Source of the DNA: Jannaschia sp. W003
GTDB lineage: Bacteria > Pseudomonadota > Alphaproteobacteria > Rhodobacterales > Rhodobacteraceae
NCBI RefSeq assembly: GCF_025144335.1
Contig: NZ_CP083539.1
Coordinates: forward strand, 2,109,501 to 2,173,500
Direction of reading: 5' to 3'
DNA: 64,000 bases
The translations under genes and the position numbers were made by a program. Under the pieces are notes generated by a model. The model saw nothing but the letters and a program-made list of their open reading frames with translations, did no database searches and was not told the origin of the DNA. Positions within the stretch are counted from its first letter, which is position 1; each line of letters starts with the position of its first letter. This document shows positions 19,567-27,130 of this stretch, one piece after another.

Positions 19567-19983
19567 ATGACCCTCGCCAAGATCCTCGCCGCCGGTGCCA
19601 CTGCGATCGCCCTCGCCACCCCCGCCGCCGCGCAGATGGTGCTCAAGAGCTACGACGTGAACAGCGACGGCAAGCTGACCGGCGCCGAGTTCCGCGGCCT
19701 GTTCAACGACAACCCGATGATGGCCGACCTCGACACCGACGCCGACGGCTTCATCTCCGAGATGGAATACCAGGCCGCCTTCGGCGACCCGACCATCCTT
19801 GCCGACACCACCTTCGGCTCCTACGCCTACACCGACTGGGACAAGGACTCCGACGGCCTCGTGGCCAGCACCGAGTTCGAGGAAGGCTTCCTGACGCTCT
19901 ACGACCAGGACGAGTCGGGCGACATCGACGAGGCCGAGTTCACCACCATGCAGGGCGAGGTGAACCAGGTCATCGCACGCTGA
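19567..19983 (+). CDS. Exported EF-hand calcium-binding protein
   Basis: 138 aa with a signal peptide to about residue 23 (ATPAAAQ). Four EF-hand loops with acidic ligands are seen: DVNSDGKLTGAEF, DTDADGFISEME, DKDSDGLVASTEF and DQDESGDIDEAEF. The protein is a calmodulin-like Ca2+ binder of the periplasm or exterior. The function of such alphaproteobacterial EF-hand proteins is not established. ATG 19567 has TTAGGAG eight bases upstream. The gene lies head-to-head with ilvN and tail-to-tail with ilvB, splitting the acetolactate synthase genes. Confidence 0.85.
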   Translation: MTLAKILAAGATAIALATPAAAQMVLKSYDVNSDGKLTGAEFRGLFNDNPMMADLDTDADGFISEMEYQAAFGDPTILADTTFGSYAYTDWDKDSDGLVASTEFEEGFLTLYDQDESGDIDEAEFTTMQGEVNQVIAR

Positions 19984-20003
19984 TCCCACTCCCCGCGCGA
20001 CGA

Positions 20004-20030
20004 GGGGCGGCCCCCGGGCCGCCCCTTTCC
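20004..20030 (+). terminator. Rho-independent terminator of the EF-hand gene
   Basis: Perfect 10-bp stem GGGGCGGCCC / GGGCCGCCCC with a CC loop, followed by TTTCCGTTTC. It also lies just past the stop of convergent ilvB, so it may act on both strands. Confidence 0.75.
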
Positions 20031-20041
20031 GTTTCGGGCCG

Positions 20042-21802
20042 CTAGACCAGCACCGCGCCCACGGAGGTGATGGCGCCTTGCGTCTCCGCGTTGGCCATCA
20101 GCATCTCGTTGTGGGCCTTGCCCGACGGGATCATCGGGAAGCAGTTCTCGTGCTTCTCCACCAGGCAGTCCACGACCACGGGGCCGTCGTGCGCCAGCAT
20201 CTCGCGGATCGCCTCGTCGAGGTCGGCCGGGTCCGAGACCCGGATACCCTTGGCGCCGAACGCCTCGGCCAGCTTCACGAAGTCGGGCAGCGCCTCGGAC
20301 CACGACTGCGAGTAGCGCTCGCCGTGCAGGAGCTCCTGCCACTGGCGCACCATGCCCAGCCGCTCGTTGTTGAGGATGAACTGCTTCACGGGCAGGCGGT
20401 ACTGCATGGCCGTGCCCATCTCCTGCATGTTCATCAGCCACGACGCCTCGCCGGCCACGTTGATGACCAGCGCCTCGGGGTGCGCCACCTGCACGCCGAT
20501 CGAGGCGGGGAAGCCGTAGCCCATCGTCCCGAGACCCCCCGACGTCATCCAGCGGTTCGGCGCCTCGAAGCCGAGGTACTGCGCCGCCCACATCTGGTGC
20601 TGCCCCACCTCGGTGGTGATGTAGCGGGCCGGGTGGTCCTTGGTCAGCGCCTCGAGCCGCCGCATGGCGTGCTGCGGCTTGATGGTCTGCTCGGACTGCT
20701 CGAAGTCGAGGCAGCGGACCTCGCGCCACTGCTCCACCTGCGCGGTCCACGACTGCAGCGCGGCGCGGTTCACCTTGCGGCCCCGCGCCTTCCAGACCCG
20801 CAGCACGTCCTCCAGCACGTGGCCCACGTCGCCCAGGATGGGCACGTCCGCCTTCACGACCTTGTTGATCGACGAGGGGTCGATGTCGACGTGGACCTTG
20901 CGCGAGCGGGGGCTGAACGCGTCGATCCGCCCGGTGATCCGGTCGTCGAAGCGCGCGCCGATGTTCAGCATCAGGTCGCAGCCGTGCATCGCCATGTTGG
21001 CCTCGTAGAGGCCGTGCATCCCCAGCATCCCCAGCCAGTGCCGGCCCGAGGCGGGGTAGGCGCCCAGCCCCATCAGCGTCGACGTGATCGGGAAGCCCGT
21101 CGCCTCCACCAGCTCGCGCAGGAGCTGGCTCGCGGCCGGGCCGGAGTTGATGACGCCGCCGCCGGTGTAGAACACGGGCCGCTCGGCGGTCTCGATCATG
21201 GCCACCATCTGCTCGATGGCCTCGGGGTCGCCCTTGAGCTTCGGCTGGTAGTGCGAGACCTCGGTCTGTTTCGGGCCGACGTAGGCGCCCGACGCGAACT
21301 GCACGTCCTTGGGGATGTCCACCAGCACCGGGCCGGGACGGCCCGAGCGCGCGACGTGGAACGCCTCGTGCAGCACGGGCGCCAGGCGGTCGGTCTCCTT
21401 CACCAGCCAGTTGTGCTTGGTGCAGGGCCGGGTGATGCCCACGGTGTCCGCCTCCTGGAAGGCGTCGGAGCCGATCATGAAGGTCGGCACCTGGCCCGAC
21501 AGCACCACGATTGGGATCGAGTCCATCAGGGCGTCCGTCAGGCCCGTCACCGCGTTCGTCGCGCCGGGGCCGGAGGTGACGAGCGCCACGCCGATCTTGC
21601 CGGTGGAGCGCGCGTAGCCCTCGGCCGCATGGACGGCCGCCTGCTCGTGGCGCACGAGGAGGTGGCGGATGTCGTTCTGCTGGAACAGCTCGTCGTAGAT
21701 CGGCAGCACCGCGCCGCCGGGATACCCGAAGACGCGGTCCACGCCCTGGTCCTTCAGCGCGCGCACGACCATCTGCGCGCCGGTCATCTGCTTGGTGGTC
21801 AT
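20042..21802 (-). CDS. ilvB: Acetolactate synthase, large catalytic subunit
   Basis: 586 aa ThDP/FAD enzyme that makes 2-acetolactate or 2-aceto-2-hydroxybutyrate, the first common step of branched-chain amino acid synthesis. The catalytic Glu is in the N-terminal ThDP segment (FGYPGGAVLPIYDEL ... LVRHEQAAVHAAEGYAR). The central FAD domain includes LMLNIGARFDDRITG. The C-terminal Mg-ThDP motif reads GEASWLMN ... ILNNERLGMVRQWQ; most homologues have GDG/GDA where this has GEA. ATG 21802 is chosen over upstream starts because the upstream DNA is a transcription attenuator, not coding. Regulated by that attenuator (21831-21989). Confidence 0.95.
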   Translation of the reverse strand: MTTKQMTGAQMVVRALKDQGVDRVFGYPGGAVLPIYDELFQQNDIRHLLVRHEQAAVHAAEGYARSTGKIGVALVTSGPGATNAVTGLTDALMDSIPIVVLSGQVPTFMIGSDAFQEADTVGITRPCTKHNWLVKETDRLAPVLHEAFHVARSGRPGPVLVDIPKDVQFASGAYVGPKQTEVSHYQPKLKGDPEAIEQMVAMIETAERPVFYTGGGVINSGPAASQLLRELVEATGFPITSTLMGLGAYPASGRHWLGMLGMHGLYEANMAMHGCDLMLNIGARFDDRITGRIDAFSPRSRKVHVDIDPSSINKVVKADVPILGDVGHVLEDVLRVWKARGRKVNRAALQSWTAQVEQWREVRCLDFEQSEQTIKPQHAMRRLEALTKDHPARYITTEVGQHQMWAAQYLGFEAPNRWMTSGGLGTMGYGFPASIGVQVAHPEALVINVAGEASWLMNMQEMGTAMQYRLPVKQFILNNERLGMVRQWQELLHGERYSQSWSEALPDFVKLAEAFGAKGIRVSDPADLDEAIREMLAHDGPVVVDCLVEKHENCFPMIPSGKAHNEMLMANAETQGAITSVGAVLV

Positions 21803-21830
21803 CCGTTCCGTTCCCTCTGCCGCGCCCACG

Positions 21831-21860
21831 AAAAACCCCCGGAGGGGCGATCTCCGGGGG
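21831..21860 (-). terminator. Attenuator terminator in the ilvB leader
   Basis: On the minus strand a perfect 9-bp stem, CCCCCGGAG / CTCCGGGGG, with a 7-nt loop is followed directly by TTTTTC, 28 bases before the ilvB start codon. It is a textbook intrinsic terminator located inside the leader. A competing pairing exists: GGGTGCATGG (21906-21897) with CCATGCGCCC (21867-21858) takes the first three bases of the 5' arm and would act as antiterminator. Confidence 0.88.
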
Positions 21861-21888
21861 CGCATGGTTGCCGACGTGGCGTCCGCGT

Positions 21889-21936
21889 TCAGCGGCCCAT
21901 GCACCCGTTCGTTACGATGATGAGAAGTGCGCCCAT
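21889..21936 (-). CDS. Branched-chain amino acid leader peptide (ilvB attenuator)
   Basis: A 15-codon ORF, MGALLIIVTNGCMGR, starting at ATG 21936 with GGGGA upstream and stopping at TGA 21889. Residues 4-8 are Leu-Leu-Ile-Ile-Val, the three amino acids made by the pathway that ilvB begins. Ribosome stalling there at low charged tRNA would leave the antiterminator arm (21906-21897, overlapping the end of this ORF) free. Translation to the stop would cover it and let the terminator at 21831-21860 form. It is far too short for automatic gene finders. Confidence 0.88.
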   Translation of the reverse strand: MGALLIIVTNGCMGR

Positions 21937-21961
21937 GACTGTCCCCGATACGATGGGTGCG

Positions 21962-21989
21962 GTTCTACCCGACCGCCCGGCGACGTCAA
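21962..21989 (-). promoter_or_regulatory. ilvB: Sigma-70-type promoter of the ilvB leader
   Basis: The -35 TTGACG (21989-21984) and -10 TAGAAC (21967-21962) are separated by 16 bp on the minus strand, placing the transcript start near 21954 and the leader ATG about 18 bases later. Confidence 0.7.
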
Positions 21990-22036
21990 CCGCCCCGAGA
22001 AAAGTTTCGCGCATGGGGGGCGGGACTTGCCGAAAG

Positions 22037-22753
22037 TTACGTGGCAAGCGCCTCCGCCAGCGTCATGCGCCGCTCCGGCAGGGCCGCGAGGTCGTCCTGC
22101 CCCGCCTCCACCGCGTCGAGGAAGGCCTCCGGGTCCTCCACCGGCAGGCGCTGGAGGCCCGGTGCGTCGAAACGCCACCACGCGAGCGCGGCGGCGCGCG
22201 CGCAGGTGGCCGCGTCCCAGCGCATCCGGATCACCCGCGCCGGCACGCCGCCGACCACCGCGTAGGGCGGCACGTCCCGCGTCACCACCGCGCCGAAGGC
22301 CAGCACCGCCCCGTCGCCGACGCGCACGCCCCCCGACAGCGTCACGTCGTCCGCGACCCATACGTCGTTGCCGATCACGGCGGGCGCGGGGTCCTCCGCG
22401 AAGTCCGGCATCGGGCCGGGGGCCGCGCCCGTCATAATGCGGAAGCGGCGGGGCTTGTAGAACACCGGGCTGGTCGAGGCCCACGCGGCGGGGTGGCCGT
22501 ATCCCATGACCCGCAGGCCCCGGCCGATCGAGCAGTAGCGACCCACGCTGGCGATGCCGGGAGCGAGGCTGGCCGAGTAGCTGTAGGCGCCCAACGGCAT
22601 CATCCCCTCGGGCGGGTGCTGGGTGGAGGCCTCGAACCGCGCATCGGTGCCGCGCATCCGCACGGGGCCGTCCGGGGCGGGGAAGATGCGGATGCGGTGC
22701 CGCTCGCGCAGCGTCTCCACGTCGTCCGGCGTCACGAGGCGGGGGCGGGTCAC
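22037..22753 (-). CDS. CatB/Vat-type hexapeptide-repeat O-acetyltransferase
   Basis: 238 aa left-handed beta-helix acyltransferase. Hexapeptide-style repeats run through GAYSYSASLAPGIASVGRYCSIGRGLRV and, after a loop, VIGNDVWVADDVTLSGGVRVGDGAVLAFGAVVTRDV; VGGVPARVIR closes the helix. A His in GYGHPAAW is the likely catalytic base in this family. Acceptor unknown: the family includes streptogramin/chloramphenicol acetyltransferases but also sugar transferases, so resistance should not be assumed. GTG 22753 overlaps the stop of the GNAT gene (GTGA), so it is coupled to the TRAP operon. Confidence 0.82.
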   Translation of the reverse strand: MTRPRLVTPDDVETLRERHRIRIFPAPDGPVRMRGTDARFEASTQHPPEGMMPLGAYSYSASLAPGIASVGRYCSIGRGLRVMGYGHPAAWASTSPVFYKPRRFRIMTGAAPGPMPDFAEDPAPAVIGNDVWVADDVTLSGGVRVGDGAVLAFGAVVTRDVPPYAVVGGVPARVIRMRWDAATCARAAALAWWRFDAPGLQRLPVEDPEAFLDAVEAGQDDLAALPERRMTLAEALAT

Positions 22754-23169
22754 GGGTGCTCGAGCCCCCAGTCGTACATCACCAGCCCGCCGGTCTCGCG
22801 CGCGCCGATCGCGCGGTAGAGGCCGCGCGCCGCCTCGTTGTGCTCCTCGGTCGCCAGCCACGCTTGCGTCACCCCGCGGAAGCGGGCCTCGGCCAGCAGA
22901 CGCCGCACGAGCTGCGCTCCGATGCCCCGGCGGCGATGGGCGGGCAGGGTACCCACCTCGTTCACGAACAGGATCGGCGGCTTGTCGGGATGCAGGAGCA
23001 CGGTGCCCGACGCGAAGCCGACCACCGCCTCCGCCTCCTCGGCGAACACCAGCAAGCTGTTCGGATCCTCCGCGAAGGCCTGCAACTGCGCGTCGTCGAC
23101 CGGCTCGTCGAACACCGCCGCGCCGAGCAGCCGGTCCGCGTTTCCGGCGTCCAGCACCCGCAGGATCAC
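22750..23169 (-). CDS. GNAT-family N-acetyltransferase
   Basis: 139 aa single GNAT domain. The acetyl-CoA pyrophosphate loop is RRRGIGAQLVRRLLAEA (R-x-x-G-x-G/A type), preceded by the strand FVNEVGTLPAHR and followed by ATEEHNEAARGLYRAIGA, the Asn-containing motif B region. It starts at GTG 23169, overlapping the dctM stop, and ends overlapping the start of the next acetyltransferase. It is probably translated only with the TRAP operon. Substrate unknown; the operon link suggests it may act on the imported compound. Confidence 0.8.
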   Translation of the reverse strand: MILRVLDAGNADRLLGAAVFDEPVDDAQLQAFAEDPNSLLVFAEEAEAVVGFASGTVLLHPDKPPILFVNEVGTLPAHRRRGIGAQLVRRLLAEARFRGVTQAWLATEEHNEAARGLYRAIGARETGGLVMYDWGLEHP

Positions 23170-24584
23170 CCCAGCAAGCCCGGCAGCCACAGCACGATTC
23201 CTGGGAAGGCGATGAGCACGGCCACCGTCACCACGTCGGCCACGAAGAACGGCGAGGCGCCGCGGAACACGTCCTGCACCGAGATATCCATCTTCGCGTC
23301 CTGCGCGACGCCCGCCACCACGAAGCAGTTCAGCCCGATGGGCGGCGTGATGAGACACAGCTCCGCCATCTTCACCACGATGATGCCGAACCAGATCGCC
23401 ACCTCGGTCTCGGTCATGCCGAGACTGCCCACCTCGTCGCCCGTGGCCCCGTTCAAGGCGATGACGGCGGGGTAGGTCACGGGCAGGGTGAGGATCAGCA
23501 TCCCGATCGCGTCCATGAACATGCCCAGCACCACGTAGGCCAGCAGGATCACGAGGAGGATCGCGTAGGGCGGATAGTCCAGCCCGGCGATGAAGGCCGC
23601 GAAGGTCGAAGGCAGCTTGGCGAAGCCGAGGTAGCGCACGAAGATCAGCACGCCCCAGATCATCGCGAAGATCATGACCGTGAGCTTCGCCGCCTCCATC
23701 AGCGCGCCCTTGAGCTGGCCCCACCGCATGCCCCGCCACACGGCCATCGCCAGCACCACGCCCGCGCCCAGAGCGCCCGCCTCGGTGGGCGTCGCCCAGC
23801 CGAAGTAGATCGAGTAGACGATGATGAAGACGACCAGGAGGATCGGCATCGCGCCGGGCAGCGAGGCGAAGCGCTCGCGCCAGGTGAAGCCGCCGATGGG
23901 CGGCCCGAGCTTCGGGTTCAGCTTCGCCAGCCCGATCACGAGCGCGGCGTAGATCAGCGCCGAGACCATGCCAGGCAGGAAGCCCGCCAGCAGCAGCTTG
24001 CCCACCGACTGCTCCACGATGATCGCGTAGATCACGAGGATCGCGGAGGGCGGGATCAGCGAGGCCAGCGTGCCCCCCGCCGCCACCACGCCGGCGGCGA
24101 AGCGCTTGTCGTAGCCCTCGCGCAGCATCTCGGGGATGGCGATGCGCGCGAACACCGCTGAGGTCGCCACGGAGGCGCCCGACACGGCGGCGAAGCCCGC
24201 CGTTGCGAACACGGTGGCCACCCCGAGGCCCCCCGGCGTCCAGCCGATCCAGCGCTTGGCCGCCTCGAACAGGTAGCGCGTCAGTCCCGCGTAGTAGGCG
24301 AGGTAGCCGATCAGGATGAACGTGGGGATCAGCGACAGCGCGTAGGTGGTCGACTTCGAGTGCGGGATCTGCCCCGCCAGCTTCATTGCCGTGACCAGCC
24401 CCCGGTCGAAGCCCTGCTTCTGCATGAAGAACAGGCAGAGCCCGAGGAACCCGATGAACGCCGCGGCGAAGGCCACCCGCACCCCGATCAGCACGAGCAC
24501 CAGCAGCAGCCCCGAGAGCCACAGCGAGGTCGTGAACACGTCCACGTCCTGAAGCAGCGCCTTCATGTCGATCACGGAATCCAT
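23166..24584 (-). CDS. dctM: TRAP transporter large permease (DctM)
   Basis: 472 aa, about 12 transmembrane helices, the ion-coupled translocation subunit of a tripartite ATP-independent periplasmic transporter. Typical blocks are GVRVAFAAAFIGFLGLCLF, ATAGFAAVSGASVATSAVF, GTLASLIPPSAILVIYAI, IYFGWATPTEAGALGAGVV and MDAIGMLILTLPVTYPAV. ATG 24584 lies one base from the dctQ stop. Two acetyltransferase genes follow with four-base overlaps. The substrate is set by the dctP protein of this operon and is unknown. Confidence 0.93.
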   Translation of the reverse strand: MDSVIDMKALLQDVDVFTTSLWLSGLLLVLVLIGVRVAFAAAFIGFLGLCLFFMQKQGFDRGLVTAMKLAGQIPHSKSTTYALSLIPTFILIGYLAYYAGLTRYLFEAAKRWIGWTPGGLGVATVFATAGFAAVSGASVATSAVFARIAIPEMLREGYDKRFAAGVVAAGGTLASLIPPSAILVIYAIIVEQSVGKLLLAGFLPGMVSALIYAALVIGLAKLNPKLGPPIGGFTWRERFASLPGAMPILLVVFIIVYSIYFGWATPTEAGALGAGVVLAMAVWRGMRWGQLKGALMEAAKLTVMIFAMIWGVLIFVRYLGFAKLPSTFAAFIAGLDYPPYAILLVILLAYVVLGMFMDAIGMLILTLPVTYPAVIALNGATGDEVGSLGMTETEVAIWFGIIVVKMAELCLITPPIGLNCFVVAGVAQDAKMDISVQDVFRGASPFFVADVVTVAVLIAFPGIVLWLPGLLG

Positions 24585-24585
24585 G

Positions 24586-25215
24586 TCAGTCCGCCCCCTC
24601 GACGGCGTGGGCCTCCTTGGAGGCCTGCTCCGCCGGGTCCTCGGGCAGCGGAACGGCGACCGGCTCCGCCGCGCCCGTGCGCAGCGCCCGCCCGTAGGCC
24701 CAGAGCTGCAGGAGCAGCCGCAGGAACAGCAGCGCGAAGGCGACCGGAACGGCCAGCTTCGAGGGCCACAGTGGCAGCGCGATGTCGATCGAGGAATCGG
24801 TCGAGAAGTTCGGCGCGTTCCAGTCGAACGAGCGCGCGAAGTGGAACCACGTCCCGTAGACCAGCGCCGCCACGACGACGAGCATGAACAGGACGGAGAC
24901 GAACTCGAACAGCCACAGGATCCGCCCCTTGAGGCTCCCCACCAGGAGATCCATGCGGATGTGCCCCCCCTCGCGCTGCACGTAGGCGAGCCCGAGGAAC
25001 GCGAACACGGCCATGAACTGCTCGGTCCAGTCGATGTAGCCGGGCACCGGCATGTTCGCGAGCTTGCGCAGGAGCACGTTGGCGATGGCCAGCAGCACCA
25101 GCGCGAAGATCACCACGCCCGAGCCGAGGTTCAGCGCGGCCTCCACGCGCAGCACCGCGCGGTCGATGCGCGACAGGCGCGTGGTATCCTCGCGCACGTT
25201 GGACGGGGTGGACAT
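24586..25215 (-). CDS. dctQ: TRAP transporter small permease (DctQ)
   Basis: 209 aa with four predicted membrane helices: about residues 32-52, 68-85, 105-130 and 150-180. The conserved loop YVQREGGHIRMDLLVG is typical of DctQ. The C-terminal tail is acidic and soluble. ATG 25215 has GGAGG eight bases upstream. Works with dctM downstream and dctP upstream. Confidence 0.9.
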   Translation of the reverse strand: MSTPSNVREDTTRLSRIDRAVLRVEAALNLGSGVVIFALVLLAIANVLLRKLANMPVPGYIDWTEQFMAVFAFLGLAYVQREGGHIRMDLLVGSLKGRILWLFEFVSVLFMLVVVAALVYGTWFHFARSFDWNAPNFSTDSSIDIALPLWPSKLAVPVAFALLFLRLLLQLWAYGRALRTGAAEPVAVPLPEDPAEQASKEAHAVEGAD

Positions 25216-25237
25216 GGGAGGCCTCCGGGCATGCCAC

Positions 25238-25259
25238 GCCCCGGCACGGGGGCCGGGGC
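25238..25259 (-). terminator. Intercistronic hairpin between dctP and dctQ
   Basis: A perfect 8-bp stem, GCCCCGGC / GCCGGGGC, with a 6-nt loop and no T-tract. At this place in TRAP operons such hairpins usually protect or partly terminate the dctP message so that binding protein exceeds permease; that role is inferred. Confidence 0.5.
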
Positions 25260-25278
25260 GCGGCGGGTCAGGGACGCG

Positions 25279-26289
25279 TCAGTTCGAGGGAGCGTTCTCG
25301 TCCACGGCCTCGACCGTCAGGTCGTAGAGCTCCTGGCCCGGCAGCCCGTTGGCCTCGGCGTCGGCGATCCAGGCCTGGTGGATCGGGGCGGCGTTCTCGC
25401 GCAGCTTGGCGATCTCCTCCTCGGCCACGGTCACCTTCTGGACGCCCTTCTCCTGCAAGGTCGCCTCCCAGCCTTCCAGCAGCTCGGCGTAGTTGGCGAG
25501 GTAGTGGTCGATGGCCTCCGCGACGCTCTCGTCGAGGATCGCGCGGTGCTCGTCCGACAGCGCCTCGTAGGCGTCGACGTTCACCACCACGGGGCAGTTC
25601 ACGGTGCCGGGGTTCAGGTTCTCGGTCCACCAGTCGGCGATGTCGATGGTGCCGAAGCTCAGGTGCGCGTGCTGCGCGAAGGCCACCGAGTCCACGACGC
25701 CCGATTCCATGGCATTGTAGGCCTCCGAGGACGTCACCGAGGTCGGCACCGCGCCGGCCGCCGAGAACACCTCGCCGATGCCGCCCGTGGCGCGCACCCG
25801 CATGCCCTCGAAGGACTCGACCGTGTCGCGCGGCTCGCCGGTGCCGACCAGGTTGTACTGGGGCATGGGCGAGGTCATCAGGATGCGCGCGTTCCACTGG
25901 GCCATCTCGTCGGCCACGGCCGGATGGGCGTAGACGGCGTTGGCGACCGCGACCTCCTGCTCCAGGTTCTCGACGCCAAGGAAGGGCAGCTCCAGCACGG
26001 TGATCGCGCGGTTCTTGTCGCGGTGGTAGCCGGCGCAGAACTGGGCCATCTCGAAGGCCCCGATCGAGATGCCGTCGAGGTTCTCGCGGTTGTTGGACAG
26101 GCCGCCGTAGCTGACGTTCATGGTGAACTCGCCGCCCGACTTCTCGGCGACCAGCTCGGCCAGCTTCTCGACGTGCTCGGTGAAGGCGCGCCGCGTGCCC
26201 CAGACCGAGACGTTCCACTCGACAGCGAGGGCCTCGCCGGCGAAGGCGAGCGTGAGCGCCGCCGTGGCGGCGGTGGTGAAGAGTTTCAT
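25279..26289 (-). CDS. dctP: TRAP transporter periplasmic substrate-binding protein (DctP)
   Basis: 336 aa with a Sec signal peptide cleaved near residue 23 (AGEALAVEW). The DctP fold is shown by SYGGLSNNRENLDGISIGAF, NLVGTGEPRDTVESFEGMRVRATGG (the Arg in RVRATG contacts the carboxylate in this family) and YNAMESGVVDSVAFAQHAH. ATG 26289 is preferred over an upstream ATG because GGAGGAA sits right before it. First gene of the five-gene operon dctP-dctQ-dctM-GNAT-CatB-like. Ligand likely an organic acid; not identifiable by reading. Confidence 0.9.
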   Translation of the reverse strand: MKLFTTAATAALTLAFAGEALAVEWNVSVWGTRRAFTEHVEKLAELVAEKSGGEFTMNVSYGGLSNNRENLDGISIGAFEMAQFCAGYHRDKNRAITVLELPFLGVENLEQEVAVANAVYAHPAVADEMAQWNARILMTSPMPQYNLVGTGEPRDTVESFEGMRVRATGGIGEVFSAAGAVPTSVTSSEAYNAMESGVVDSVAFAQHAHLSFGTIDIADWWTENLNPGTVNCPVVVNVDAYEALSDEHRAILDESVAEAIDHYLANYAELLEGWEATLQEKGVQKVTVAEEEIAKLRENAAPIHQAWIADAEANGLPGQELYDLTVEAVDENAPSN

Positions 26290-26401
26290 CGTATTCCTCC
26301 CGTTCGGGGTCATCCCGCCCCGCGTGCCGCGACGCTAGCGCGCCGGACGTGGCGGGCCAACCCCGCTTGCGGGGGCGCGCGCCGGGTGCCACCCACGCCC
26401 C

Positions 26402-27130
26402 ATGACGCTCCGATCCCGCATCCTGGCCCGCGAGGCCCTCACGGGCCTATGGCAGGTCCTGCCCGGCCCCGTGGCCGCCGAGATCGCCGGCGCCGCCGGC
26501 TTCGACTTCCTGGTCCACGACGGCGAGCACGGGCCGTGGGACCCGTCCGACCTCCGCACGCGCCTTGCGGCGTCGCGCACCGAGGGCGTGATCCGGGTGC
26601 CCGCGAACGAGGCGTGGCTGGTCAAGCAGGCCCTCGACCTCGGCGCGCGCACGGTGCTCGTCCCGATGGTGGACGACGCCGCGCAGGCCGAGGCCGCCGT
26701 GCGCGCCGCCCGCTATCCGCCCGAGGGCATCCGCGGCAACGGCGCCTACGTCGCCCGGGCGTCCGGCTACGGACGGGACGTCTGCTACGTCGCCGAGGCC
26801 AACGCCCGCACCTCCGTCTGGGTGCAGGCCGAGAGCCGCCGCGCGCTCGGCAATCTCGAGGCTATCGCCGCCGTGCCGGGCGTGGACTGCGTGTTCCTCG
26901 GACCCGCCGACCTCGCCGCGGACATGGGGTTCGCCACCGAGCCGCGTCACCCCGAGGTGATCGCCGCCGTCGAGGACGCCATTGCGCGCCTCGCGGCGAC
27001 CGGCATCCCCTGCGGCGCCTTCGGCCCGCCGGACCTGATGGACCGCTGGCGCGCCCTAGGCGCCAACGTGCTGGCGGCGGGCGCCGACGGCACCGCGCTC
27101 GCCGCCGCCCTCGCGGCGCTGCCCCGGTGA
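26402..27130 (+). CDS. HpcH/HpaI-family aldolase
   Basis: 242 aa class II (metal-dependent) pyruvate aldolase-like TIM barrel. FDFLVHDGEHGPWDPSDL holds the catalytic His and the surrounding acidic loop. LVPMVDDAAQAEAAVRAARYPPEGIRG and VDCVFLGPADLAADMG (metal-binding Glu/Asp regions) match 2-keto-3-deoxy acid aldolases of the HpcH/HpaI group. It cleaves or forms a 2-keto-hydroxy acid with pyruvate. Divergent from the TRAP operon 112 bp away, and coupled by GTGA overlap to the next gene, so the set could degrade a sugar acid imported by that transporter (inference). Confidence 0.88.
   Translation: MTLRSRILAREALTGLWQVLPGPVAAEIAGAAGFDFLVHDGEHGPWDPSDLRTRLAASRTEGVIRVPANEAWLVKQALDLGARTVLVPMVDDAAQAEAAVRAARYPPEGIRGNGAYVARASGYGRDVCYVAEANARTSVWVQAESRRALGNLEAIAAVPGVDCVFLGPADLAADMGFATEPRHPEVIAAVEDAIARLAATGIPCGAFGPPDLMDRWRALGANVLAAGADGTALAAALAALPR

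Noticed and set aside
21803..21904. N-terminal extension of IlvB beginning MHGPLNADA
   Set aside because: Overlaps the leader peptide stop, antiterminator and terminator; the residues have no match to the ThDP enzyme N-terminus, which begins at ATG 21802.
22037..22753. Antibiotic resistance gene (chloramphenicol/streptogramin acetyltransferase)
   Set aside because: Only the general hexapeptide fold is shared, and the gene is embedded in a transport operon. Resistance cannot be claimed from this.
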